A DNA stretch of 64,000 nt, from contig JALJCO010008724.1 of the NCBI GenBank assembly GCA_023101725.1, forward strand, positions 62,001-126,000. Direction: 5' to 3'. The stretch comes from Atherinomorus stipes (Eukaryota; Chordata; Actinopteri; Atheriniformes; Atherinidae). Of this stretch, positions 12,692-25,848 are shown piece after piece; the first letter of the stretch is position 1; every line of letters starts with the position of its first letter. The translations under genes were made by a program, and so were the position numbers. The notes under the pieces are model-generated. The model ran no database searches, was not told the origin of the DNA, and saw only the letters and a list, made by a program, of their open reading frames with translations.

Positions 12692-13236
12692 CCAGTAAAG
12701 AAAGAGAGCTAATAGTAAGATAATGAGAAACATTATCTGATATACAGGCTATGGAGTTCACTTAGAAATCCTCTGTAAAGTTGTTCATCTCCTGTCATGC
12801 TGCGTTCCATTTGAACTCGAAAGTTGGAAATTCCCAGCCTCGAGAAGAAAGTTTAAACTGGGATGGCCCCTGAGGCTGGATTTCTGACTTGGAAAGAATC
12901 CTCGGCACCTCAAAGTTCACATTTAAAGATGGCTGCACACTGCATTAGCAGCGCAGACTGTTAATAGAAAGGGACGAACCTTCCGCTCACATGACCCGTT
13001 GGTTTCTGATGAGCTAAAAGTGAAGCCAGTTGGGCGTGTCCCACCATCGCCATCTTGCTGTGTCACGTGTGTCGTCACTCCTGGAAAATACTAAAATGGG
13101 CAAAGTCGAGGCCGCTCCGAGCTGCGGGGCAAATGATTGACAGCTGATGTTCTCTGGGCTAACTGAGCTAACTCAAAACGAACAGCGAACAAAGATAAGC
13201 CCCCTAAACGGCGGGGTAAAGGTAAGACACGCTTAG

Positions 13237-14021
13237 GGTGAATCCCATTTCACCCTAAGCCCATTTCACCCCTTAGCCCTTCCCCTCTCTTTTGCGCATT
13301 CATGTGTAGGGGTAGGGGTGTCCCAATACCTGAAGGGCTAAGGGGTAGGGCTATATACCCCTTCAAATGAAGATTTTTCGGGAGCACACTTCAAACGAAG
13401 GGGTATGAAAATCATTGGCACGATGGCTGCTACTGAGTCCAAAAACATACACAAATGAAAATATTTCTCCATAAATAAAGTTTAAAAAGTGTGAAAACCA
13501 TTATATAGTCTAGTTTAATGCTGTTTAAATGTTTAACGGTCATTTTCGTTGTAAAATGCACATGAAAAAAAATCTCGAGTACTGCATTACTACAGTACTT
13601 CAGTTATATAAACGCTACCAGGCTGAAAACCAGCGGTGCTCTGTAAGCAGCCCTGATAATTTACACTGATAAATGATCAATAAAAAATTCGGCAACATCG
13701 CTGCTGGTCTTCATTTACATGGAGGTCCTTCGTGGGATATAACACAAGCTAGGCTTGATGCTATGCACAAATCGACTTTGCTTGTTAACGTTAATCCAGA
13801 GCTGTAGATGGCTTGATTTCTCCAGATTTGCACCAACAGCTCAGCGCACATCTGCTTACACACAAGCCGGCGGGATCACTGATGACGTGTGTGATTATTG
13901 AAGGGGTGCCCCAATTTGTAGGGGTTGACTTTTACCCCTACCCCTTGTAGCTTCGTTGTAAGTGCAAGGGCCAAGGGGAAGGGGTAAGGGGTAGGGGTAA
14001 AAAAGAGAATTGGAATTGGGC
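13237..14021. mobile_element. CCCTTA-rich non-autonomous DNA element (unit 2 copy)
   Basis: Counterpart of 3192-3965, flanked by CTTAG at 13232-13236 and 14022-14026. The terminal region differs slightly from unit 1: a short GGTGAAATGGGA segment is rearranged, and a TTTACCCCTACCCC block is added on the right side. Confidence 0.65.
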
Positions 14022-14148
14022 CTTAGACTTGCTATTATCTGACTAAAAACCGCCGTTGTGCTGCTCTGCCACCGGTTGGCAGGCCGGGCTTCCGGTTCGC
14101 CGCATGTCAATCAAAAGGACATGCCCGTAATTATGAGTAACTTCAAGA

Positions 14149-14788
14149 TTAAAGGAATAGTTCACCCACAGAATGATGTAACTTTATTTTCCACTTACCC
14201 TCATGGTGAGCAAGACTCTGGAGCACTTTTTTAATATCTCAAATGCAGCCGGCGATCAGGAAGGCTTCTCGTTTTCCCCCAACTTTCATATAATTTTGCT
14301 GGGGTCCGAGCCAAAAAGGTCCATTTTCAGCATGAAGCAGAAAATGTGTTGTTCCCTGCCCATGAGGTGTTAGAAATGGACAAGTTTTAACTATAGAAGC
14401 AGTTTGTGGCCATCTGCCATGGCTTCCATAGTTTTGTGAACGCGCATTTGCGTGCTTCGTGAAAGTAATGTGTACCACTGTTTAGGCTCTAAAAATGTAC
14501 TAAATGATGTCATTTTGAGGAAATTCTGGACGCTACCCACTCAGGACACTTGGATTACATTGGACGAGCAGTATGGAGGAATATTGACAAGTTTTTGTGC
14601 ACTTTTATGGACCTTTTTGGCTCGGGCCCTGGCGAACTCCATTATATGAAAGTTTGGGGGAAAACAAGAAGACTTCCTGATTGCCGGCTGCATTTGAGAT
14701 ACAGTCTACCCACATGGTGAGTCTTGCTCACCATGAGGGAAAGTGGAAAATAAGGTTAAGTCATTCTGTCGGTGAACTATTCCTTTAA
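14149..14788. mobile_element. TTAA-flanked foldback MITE (long form)
   Basis: Both arms are preserved. The left arm continues past GAGCAAGACTC through CTCAAATGCAGCCGGC, the CCCCCAACTTTCATATAAT block and AGCCAAAAAGGTCC, and each of these recurs inverted in the right arm. TTAA flanks it at 14149-14152 and 14785-14788. The extra ~235 bases relative to unit 1 are exactly the inner right-arm portion, so unit 1 most likely lost them. Confidence 0.82.
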
Positions 14789-15271
14789 ATAACGGATGGG
14801 ATATAAAAAAAAATTCACCCCCTTACAGTTGACATGAAGGTAAACTTGACCTATTGAACCTAAAATGATTTTTTGAACCAGACTGCAAACATGTTTATTT
14901 CTGCTGTGACTTTGGCATTTTTAACATGGGAATCTATGGGGATTTGCTCTGTTTTGCAGCCCCTAGCGAATGAAGGGAGAACTACAAACAATGACTTCTT
15001 CCAGGTAGCCTCATAGTTGGCCCCTGGAGGTTGCCCCTTGGTTAGCTGTGGTAGAGGCTCCTGTGATGTCACATTTATTTGCACTTCTGACTAATTTTTA
15101 TTCCATTTAATCGGTCCTACATGTAGTAGTGTTCGATATTTTTTATGTGGTATCTGTGAACTACAACACCAGTTGTGCTAACAACAGCTAATAACAGTAG
15201 CTTTAGCAAACATGTTGTTTTGTTAGGCTGCTATCTTTTACCAGTAAACTGGAATACAGTTAAAGGCATGT

Positions 15272-15371
15272 GGCAAGGTGCAACAGAGGGCCCAGACAGG
15301 ATTTGATCCCCAGACTCCTGGGTGAGAGTCATGTGCGCTAACCACTCAACCAAAGGACCATCCCTGTGGCC
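15272..15371 (-). repeat. tRNA-derived SINE head (unit 2 copy)
   Basis: Duplicate of 4983-5082 with the same A- and B-box-like motifs on the minus strand and no acceptor-stem pairing. Confidence 0.58.
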
Positions 15372-17949
15372 AAGTAGCCAGGGCGCATGATCTATCGGAG
15401 GCATAGTGACGGGACGCCACACTGTCACACTATAGAAGATGTTTCGGCATTTCAGAAAGCAGAGACTGTTATGCATTATTCAAAAACTCACTATGTGCGA
15501 GACCACCCTGCTAGATTCACAGCTCCCTCCCCCGGCCACAGAATAACGTGCACGAGCCACTCCGGTGTTTAACAGACAGCAGGTACAGATTCTAAACTCA
15601 TCATCTAAAACAGATGTCAGTTGTCTGAACGTTGCAAACTGCTAGCAGAATGATTGTTAATGACCTGCTGTAAACATCAGACGAGTATGCGCAGCTTCCA
15701 GGACGCAGTATTTCTCTCACCAATCAATCACTCTTATTGATCAGTCTCACCTGTTGCCCGTTGAACTGACCGTCAATCACTCTTTTTTTGGTAGTAAGAG
15801 TGATTTACGAGCCAATAGACAATAGAAACATGTAAGAAATGCAGCGATGATGGCCCTCTCGTGGCCCAAAAAAGGATTTTACTGTGCAGGAAATAACCTG
15901 GTCCCCATCAGCAGCATCATGGTTAGAAGACATGTTGTCTTTTCTTAAGTTAGAGAAAATTAAGTTCTCTCTCCAAGGTTCTACTGTAAAATTTACTGCT
16001 AGACGGCAACCTTTTTTGTCTTAAGTTAATAGCCTCCATAGACTGCCTACCAAGCAGACATAATCGTTTTCTTCTTTTTTTTTTTTTATTACTTGTAATT
16101 TTTAGTATTTACCTGCACCCCCTTTTTCATTGTTACAATTTATTGTTATTTCATTCTATTTTAATTTTTTTTGTTTTGCTTTTCTTTTTTTGGCGGGGGG
16201 GGGGGGTTCAGTGGGGTTGGTTGGGTGGGTGGGTGGGCGGGCGAGATGGGGCAGTATGGAACTTGTACTTAGGTTATAGTAATGGTCAGTTGTGAATGTT
16301 ACGGTTGGAAATATTTGTATTGTGTATTGTGACATAACCTCATCATGAATAATGACATTGAACAATGTCCTATGTTGCATCAATTTTCTGTTGAGCTTAA
16401 TGTTTTGTCAGGTTTGTACATGCCATTTTTTTATGTATACACATGAAACTAATAAAATATTTAATAACAGAGATGATTGGCAGATGTTTTTTCAGCCCTA
16501 ATACTCTCACAGCTGATGTATGATAATATTATATATTTAAAGCTTTAACTAATCATAGTGTATGGGGTAGTGAACCCAGTTTTACTGAATATTGCAAAAA
16601 TTGTTGAAAGAAACATCTTCTATAACGCCTTTAAGTCGGGTGTGACGTCATCCCCAGTTCCCACTTCCCAGTCCGAGGTAATTGAACACATTATCAGTTA
16701 TTCGTGTTTTTACTGAATGTTGAACTGCTTCTTTACCACTGGTGTTTAAAGTGTTGTTCTTCATCCACCTTGTGAATTATCATTTAAATTAAACACTTTG
16801 TTGGCATTTACCAAAAAATGGTGTGGAGTTTTTGCTCAGGCTCACGTTTTGTACTAAATCAAGAAGAGAAGTACAGCATACAAGTCATCTTTACAGCTTA
16901 TTAAATCGATATGTTGAACTACAGCTGCTTGACTGAATTGTCTTCACAGTTTCTCCACCCAGTTTGCACCTTTTACATTCTCTCTCACCACTTAATCTAG
17001 TAACAAGACTGACAGACTTTAAAAATAACTTTCTTAGAAAATTATCTTTGCAGCATGAAGCAGAAAATGTGTTGTTCCCTGCCCATGAGGTGTTAAAAAT
17101 GGACAAGTTTTAACTTTAGAAGCAGTTTGTGGTCAACAAATGCAGCTGGGTTTCCAAGCAGACTTTCCGTCAAGTGACCAGTCACACAGTTATGAAAGTT
17201 TATAGATTTTATGTATAAAGCGTATAATATGAGCAAAAAGCTGAGGATAGGCTAGGCACGTAGGTTTATTTTTCCTGCACATTTCATCTTCAGACAGCTT
17301 AAAGGGCTTTACATAAAAGATTAAAAGCAAGGTGCATAATAAAACAAAAAGTAAAGCAAAAACAGAATTAAAACAAACAGAAAAGACGAAAATAAATAGG
17401 CAGCTAAAAAGGAATGAAAAAATTAGGTATCTAATGTATACACGAGTACAAGACCTCTATGTATTTCCAGTGTGTAGCAGCCGCTTGACATTAATACAGG
17501 AAGAGGAAAGCTTTTGATTATTTTCTTTTTCATTCTTTCACATCTGGTGTGTGCAGGAATATTTTAAACCCAGCTAGCACCATGTCATGAGCACTGTGAA
17601 AACTTTCAAATGAATTAAATATGTTTGCCTGCAAACTTGCAAACAGAGTTGGAGTTCAGCATCCTGCATGTCAAAGTAACTTTACTGTCCCAAAAGGGAA
17701 ATAAATTTGAAGCCAGGATTACAAACAACATAAACATTAACACAAAAACTTTTAAAGCCATAGATGCAACGAAAAAAAAAAAATGCATAAAATAAAAAGA
17801 CTAAAAAGATTCCATGACTCATGAAATCAAATTATGACATCAAGACAAATAATCAAAGTCTGCAATACAGCAGCTCATGGCAAGCTCCACCACATTTAAT
17901 GAGCTACCAGCGTTTTAATGGCAGAAGGGAGGAAAGAAAAATACAAATA

Positions 17950-18931
<982 letters not shown>

Positions 18932-21115
18932 TATATTGTTATAAACTATTTTTTTTTTTATAAATGTATGGCGGTCCATGTAAAACATGCAAGTCCAACA
19001 CAAATTACCCCTTAGGAACAATAAAGGATATCGTATTGTAACAGAACAAGAAAAGTAATGACTTGCAGAGATGTATTTTCCTATATGCTTACCTTTGAGG
19101 GGATGGCATGAAGCATCTGCAAAGTAAAATGTTTCCTATGTAAACTCCAACATTTATCCAAGGGATTTGGTTGGCTCAAATATTTTTTTCCCCTTTACAT
19201 TAATGGGGAAATTCCTGGAATGTCTGAGTGAGGGTCATATTCTGTCATTACAATTTTCATGGTATAAGCTGTATGTCAATTTAAACTAACAGCAAAGATT
19301 TATCTCAACTTAAAGGTTTAATATGTAACATTTTTATTAAAAGCTATATTTTTAAAAAAAAATAGTACCTCCACCTGTCGTTTGGGGGTGTACAGAACGA
19401 AAGTACAACATTTCCAAGAAAAATTATATTTAGCCTAGAAATAATTATAAAATAAATTTTAACGGGTTCGATAATGGCATTATATTCACTTGCGTATCGG
19501 CAGTGAGCCTGGCATCCCAGCGGCTGGAGTTGTTTTTCTGCCGTTGCAACTACAACCTAGACACACATGATGTCGCTGTTCTGTCCGTATTCCATATTCA
19601 ACCTTTAACTGTGGTCATTTCTTACAGATTCTGCAACCAAAGTGCTTGTGATTGCATTTATTTGCAAAATAATAATAAACTTTTTCTGTTATTTCTGTGT
19701 GCATCAAGACAAACTTTGGCAAAAGACGGTGGGATGAACAAACGGCGAAAGGCAACTACAAATTAATTTTAGTCTGAGACAAACAGACTCACAAACAGTA
19801 TTAGGTTACTGTGTTGGGAGGCCTGGCATAACACAGATAGCAAACAAAAATTCACAGTCAACAGTTGCCTTTGTGTCTTTTTGGTCTTGTAAGAGGGATT
19901 ACTGTCACAGTTAGCACAAGCACTCTGGTGATGAATTCAACTCACTGATAGTACAAACACATGTAAAGGCACTGGTGCTGTCACAGAGCAGAGATCACTA
20001 TGCTACACCTGTACTTGTAGTAAAAAAAACAACTTCATATCAGGAACTTTGCATGGCTGTTTTAAGTTATAGAAAAACTGTGTGATAAGGATTTTATCTT
20101 AAAGACACACAACATAACCTTTAGATCTTAAAAATATGTGTTTCTGACTCGTTTAGGTGCATGCCAACATTCATTTGGCATTTTCGAGCTGTCACTACCC
20201 AGAGGCGTCCCGAGGCTCAGAAACAGCAGTACGTAAGTTTCCCATCCGGGACGCCACTGTGACGCTGCAGCCAACTATTGGTTGTGCACCGTGTCACTTA
20301 CTAGCAAATGTATATGAACAAGGTATCAACACCACGGGTGTTTTGAACGCGCATGATGACAGATTCGGTAAAGAAACCCAAGTAACAGACAGACAGAACA
20401 AGAGACAAGATAAGACTGTCTTTTACTGGCTGGAGTGAATCACAGTACAGGTAGGATGCAAGATGGATGGCTAGGGGGCGCGTCACTGAGAAAACTGCTA
20501 AAAGTTCCATTGCGTGTCTTTGAAAAGATTTGTTTTAACAAAGGACATAATGTGCAAAAGACCTCACATGCAAACTAGATACACAAACTCAGCAGAAAGT
20601 GACTTGAAATTTCTGTTGGTCGAGGCGTTTTTGTCAGCTTGAGTTAAGTGTGAAAGCAAACCAAAAAAAAGGTGTGAAAATCAAACCGAGTCCCCCGAAC
20701 TACTCCGGTGTGAATGCATCTTTAGAAGAAGAAGAAGAAAAACAGTATTGTTTTCTCACCGCAAGGCTCAAATGTGAAGACAGTTTGTGGTTGACACATG
20801 CAGATGTGTCACATGATTTACAGATAATTATTAACTTTATTCATCCAGGGCAACTCACTTGAGCATGAATTGTTTCTTAATTTGGTTATGAACTGAGTAA
20901 AAGCTGGTGATTGGTTTGTTTAGGACTCTCCTCTTTTGTCCTACTGTATTTCCGTCTGTACTAAAGGCCATGCCATCTGGGAAGAGGAGTCTTCTCTCAC
21001 TCAAAAGGTTTTTCAGATTCTGAAGTTTTATCCTTTAGAAATTTACTATTTTTGGTTTTTCTCTTTTTCTTTTCACTTTTTGTTTTTCTTCTGCTGAACA
21101 AGGACCATTTGGCCC

Positions 21116-21119
<4 letters not shown>

Positions 21120-21152
<33 letters not shown>
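21120..21152. repeat. (AT)n microsatellite
   Basis: An uninterrupted TA/AT dinucleotide run of about 33 bases. Confidence 0.95.
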
Positions 21153-21154
<2 letters not shown>

Positions 21155-23920
21155 CTTTTGTACCTGTCTTCCATCTGGGCAAAAAGCACTTTGCACATCT
21201 CAGGTAAAAATCACTTTCTTACTCTAAACTGTCAGACTAGTTTTACTTGTATTTATTTGGAGGTTGGAGAAAGATAAGTTTGATACTTGAGGATATATTT
21301 TTTGACACACTGTATAATATTACTTATTTTTCTATTCCTTTCCAAAACCAGTGTGTCAACAAAGACACACTTAATGACACACAAATGTGTCACACAAATA
21401 ATGATTCACTTCTTGGACCTTGATAATCTAGCACCTGCTTCTTGTGTCACCATGACAACATTGAAAGTTTGACACCAGGACTCTCATACATTTCCTTTGA
21501 TTCTGCATGATGGTGTCTCAGGTGATTTTGGTGCAACAGTGATGATGTTACTCAAGAACAAGAGATAGACCATAAAATAAATAAAAATAAAAATATCTTT
21601 CATGCCACAGTTTGCACAGTATTTGCAAAATACCTTCCCGAGCTTCTAGAAACAAAGCAAGAAATTCTGCTTCAACTGTAAAAACTTAGTGGAGTGTCAG
21701 ATCCCAAATCCACTAATTGCAAAAATGGAAAAATACAAGGATACATCTGAATATCCAAATCATGGGGAGAAAAAGTATTTACTATTGTTCCCCTTGTTGT
21801 GCATAAGCGTAAAAGTATGCATATACTTTACAGAGTCTGTATATATATAACAGACCCTTTCCAAAAAAATTAGAACATCATGGAAAAGGTGTTTATTCTA
21901 GTATAGAGTATAAAAAGGGTTTGTGCTGAAATACATCAGTTCATTTTCATTTGCAGTCTGAGTCAAATAAATCTGTCAAATGTTAGAACTTTTGTTAATC
22001 TTCATTTGGATATTGAGATGGCTCCATTACATCTTTCATTTTTGCAGCTTTCCTGAACTTCTTAACCTGAATAATCTAACGCAGTGTGATGTAAAAACCT
22101 GTACAGGAACGACAAGTGTGCGGGGTGAATTGTGATATTTTCTTGAACTGCAATTAATTGTTCTGTTACATTTTACATTTATGCTGCCAGCACACTACAC
22201 GACTGTCACAGTTGTTGCCGATTTTGAAAAGACTGAGGCATTCACACTAATAGACTAGATTTCATTGAATCATCCAAGATTGGAGATAACACATTTAAAG
22301 ACTGTCTCCTTCACGGGATTCCAAACTACAAGATCGTTCAACCCAACTGAGGTAATGGAAATCACGACTCCTCATGTGCCAACTGCCGTTATACAGAAAA
22401 GAAGATGCACAAATCATCTTCCAGATTCTCTTCTCCATTTTGTTGTGGTAATCTGTTTGTTGGTACAGATAATCCTCTGCAAAATTATCAGACAAAACAT
22501 ACAAATAAGTCAGATAATTAATTTCCTTGCAGATAACTAGAGTTTATTATAGTTTACCAACATTGACTTGATTATGCTCATAATCAGTCTGTTTGCCCCC
22601 TAAGTTGATTTGAAACAATAACAAAGTTTGATTTTTAAGTTTTGTTGTGATTACAGTAGTGATGCTGGTTACATTATTTTGTTTAGTGAGCAGCAGAGCT
22701 ATAACGTTAATGTCATCTTTACTCACTACATCTTAGCCTTCTTAAATTGGATGTGTACATAGACCATGAAAAGGGTTACCCGTATAATGTGATTCACAGA
22801 AGTCCTCTGCAACTTCTTGCTAATAGCAGTATTAAAGCTGATTTCCCCCTTGCTCGCTGATGCACCCAGAAGAATTGGCACCAAATAATGGTGCAAACAT
22901 GTTAAAAGCAGGGGATTTCTGCAACCGTGAAGATGATCTAAATAATCAGTAGTGGCCAACATAATTATGAAATGTGCAAAATCGGAGAATGGTCACGATG
23001 GATGTATGGTACTGTTAAGGTCAAAATAGTGAATACATGATAAATATTGTTAAGCTACCCTTCTGCAAAGGTTATCATACCAATTAATAATCCAGACATA
23101 TACAAAAATAATAAAATAGTAACAAGAGTTTGCCCACTCTTTCCATTGTGACTGGTGGTCTGGCTCATGGACTAAGGAGGGAGGAAAGAAAAATACAAAT
23201 ATATACTTATTTAAGTAACAAGCTAGAAATCTGAACTCTAGTCCCTTTACACCGTAACAACTTTTTCTCAGATATCTTTAAACAAACTGCATGAACACAT
23301 ATAAAGCTTACATAATCACTTTACAGTACATACATCTTGGTGCCCCTTGGGGACAAATAAAGCTATTTGAAATTGAATACACATTTACATAGCATGCCTC
23401 ACTCCATTTGCCAAGGGTGCAAAACGTTAGTGGACCCACTTCCTCAAGAGGCAGTATTCGTTTGGCATGTCAACTAAAATAACTAGGTTGTGTCTTTCTG
23501 CCTTTTAAATTTTATACTTTGCTGAAATTTCATTTAAATTTTTGCATTTCTTTTTATTTTACTGTATTTCTGTTGCTCATTTTCTTTCTTTTTTTTTGTG
23601 CTGAGTAAATCTTAAACTATCCAGTTTTATTTATTTTATCCCAGCGTCCATCTGGAGAAAAGCACATCACACATACAGGTAAAAGTCCTTTGTTTTACTT
23701 CAAATTGCCAAACAAGTTTTACTTGTATTTGCGTAAAAATTGCAGGAGTGTCAAATCTGACTTTAAGGACACACAACGTAACTTTTAGACCTTAAAAATC
23801 TGCGTTTCTGACTCGTTTTGATGGCACACCAACACTCATTTTGCGCATTTTCGAGCCGTCACTGCCCGGGGAGAAATTAGGAAGGGGGCAAAAACTTTAT
23901 CACACAGCTGTATATATGTG

Positions 23921-23923
<3 letters not shown>

Positions 23924-23968
<45 letters not shown>
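23924..23968. repeat. (AT)n microsatellite
   Basis: A TA/AT dinucleotide run of about 45 bases, directly beside a solo Tc1-type end (TCACACAGCTGTATATA). Confidence 0.95.
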
Positions 23969-23973
<5 letters not shown>

Positions 23974-24119
23974 ACTATTTTTAGATATAAATTATCAGGC
24001 CAGTAACAGGAAATTATCATGACCTCTTGTCCTGATAACATATTGTTATAGAGATTGCGATTTGGGAAAGAAAGCTGCCGCTTTACCGGGGAGACCCCAA
24101 GCTCCTTCCAAACCACTTT

Positions 24120-24560
24120 CCCTTCTTATTTTAGACAATAGCTGCCCCATACAGTTGGAATTTTTAGGATCGGATGTGCAGAAGTTGAAAATCCCAGTTT
24201 AAAGCTTTCATACCAACTCTCGCTTTGGACAAATGTCATTTTCTTTTGCAGCTTCAAATGAATGGAACACATTACAAAAATCTCTGAAACTTGATGCTTT
24301 TACTTCTGTCTCTGTTTTTAAACACAATTTAAAGGTGATTTTAAATGAAAACTGTAAATGTTTTGTTACACTTTGACTCCTCTTATGATGTCTTAAATTG
24401 TTTTAATGTTTACTGATTTTATTTATTTTTTATTTGTGTTCCCCTCCCCCACTTGCCCTACAGGTGCCAATGGCACCTGCCAGGCCGGCATTGTAAATAA
24501 GAATCTTGTTCTTAATGTCATTGCCTGGTTAAATAAAGGTTAAATAAATAAATAAATATA
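24120..24560 (+). mobile_element. LINE 3' end
   Basis: Plus-strand remnant of a non-LTR retrotransposon. It has a decayed ORF2 C-terminal stretch (AATGAATGGAACACATTAC and on, resembling the LWN-L-...-F-K-L tail of fish LINEs) and a 3' UTR ending in GCCTGGTTAAATAAAGG with a short TTAAATAAA-type tail repeat. It is 5'-truncated and dead. Confidence 0.65.
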
Positions 24561-24659
24561 AAGTTAATTTTATATCAAGATTTGTGATTTTTTAATAATT
24601 TTATAACGGTACCTTTTGTACTCTTAGTCACATTGATGTTAAACTCTGCTTAAAGTTTG

Positions 24660-24766
24660 AAACTCAACAGTCACATAATTTGTTTGATGATCTGAAACAT
24701 TTTAGTGTGACAAACATGCAAATAAGTAAGAAATTAGGAGGGAAAAACTTTTTCACACAGCTGTAT
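24660..24766. mobile_element. solo Tc1-type transposon end
   Basis: TTTGTTTGATGATCTGAAAC, then GTGTGACAAACATGCA and a terminal TTTTTCACACAGCTGTA match the right end of the Tc1 elements at 9310-9401 and 18840-18931. No left end is nearby. Confidence 0.6.
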
Positions 24767-25115
24767 TTATGTCTGTCCAAACCCAGAATGTCAACACGTG
24801 TACAAATCTAAAGTATTTAACTTATAGCTGTGATAGTATATATACTGTATATATCTACATGTTCAGTACTTTCAACTGAATAGCCCCTAAAATAATTGGT
24901 GAAAAGTTAACTGACTAACTTTATTTATGTGAATTACTTGGGTTGTTGCTGGCATCTGGTGAAAATTGTCAATAGCTCTACTAGAAATATATTTTCTGAG
25001 AAAAATGTTGACGTGTTCAATACTTTTTACCCCACTGTAGTGAGCACAAGCTGTAGAGTGGTTCATTTTAAACTCATCAGTCAGTCATCATCAGTCATCA
25101 TTTAAAACTACCTCT

Positions 25116-25126
<11 letters not shown>

Positions 25127-25151
<25 letters not shown>

Positions 25152-25212
25152 CTGTATATATACATATACATATAAATATACATATATATATATATGTATA
25201 TTTAAAAATTTA
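25127..25212. repeat. AT-rich microsatellite (compound TA/TATG/TACA)
   Basis: Begins with a CT run (CTCTCTCTCTC) and passes into interrupted TA, TACA and TATG repeats. Confidence 0.85.
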
Positions 25213-25848
25213 ATATATATTTTTCCCCTATCTTTTATATGGACAAAAAGCACTTTACACATTGTAAGTAAAGATCACTAGCTTACTTGTCTGGTTTTAC
25301 TTGTATTTACTTGGAGTTGTAGGAAGAGAAGTTTGATACTGATACTGTATTTTCTTTTACATACTGTATAATATTATATACTGTATTTTTCTATTCCTTT
25401 CCAAAAGCAGTGTGTCAACACAGACACATATTCAGAGTACAAACCATAACACAGTCGTAGCAGTTTGTGGTCATAGTACTGTGCAGAATAATCCTTAAGA
25501 AAGAGGCTGAAGATTGAACTAATTGAACTCAAATTGAATTCAAACTTAATGTTATATCTATATATATAATGTCCACATGAACAAGAGTATATCAGCAATG
25601 TTACATTGAAAAATGGATTGTCATCAGAACTCCAAAGAAGGTTCAAGGAGCCTTTATTGTCCCCGTAGGGCAACAGCCACTCAGTCAACAATAGAGGCAA
25701 CAGAGAGAAACAACAAGAAGACAGGTTAGTCACTTGTTTAGGAGAGCAATGCGTGGACAAATGAGTGTTTGGAAGAATTTAGAAAGACAAATCTAAAACT
25801 GTAAGCACCATTAATGTTATTTTCTTTGTAGGATTGTATGCTGATGAG

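Larger units (their letters stand above)
13015..15090. repeat. dispersed fish repeat, copy B (unit 2)
   Basis: Same multi-copy repeat as 2965-4795, again interrupted by the CCCTTA-rich element and the TTAA MITE. It is listed separately because its inserted elements differ in length from those of unit 1. Confidence 0.65.
20695..24119. other. intergenic sequence with microsatellites and transposon ends, no gene seen
   Basis: Contains an AT dinucleotide run (21120-21152), a sequence of the CCTTTCCAAAAAAATTAGAA type near 21853 that resembles transposon ends common in fish, a TGACACA-rich segment near 21304-21475, a LINE-like 3' tail near 23330-23385, an AT run at 23924-23968 and one Tc1-type end near 23877-23912. 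The open frame at 22265-22540 shows no domain that I recognise. Confidence 0.5.

Noticed and set aside
22265..22540. 91-residue plus-strand frame
   Set aside because: No domain, no paralogue in the window and AT-rich surroundings with transposon-like ends.
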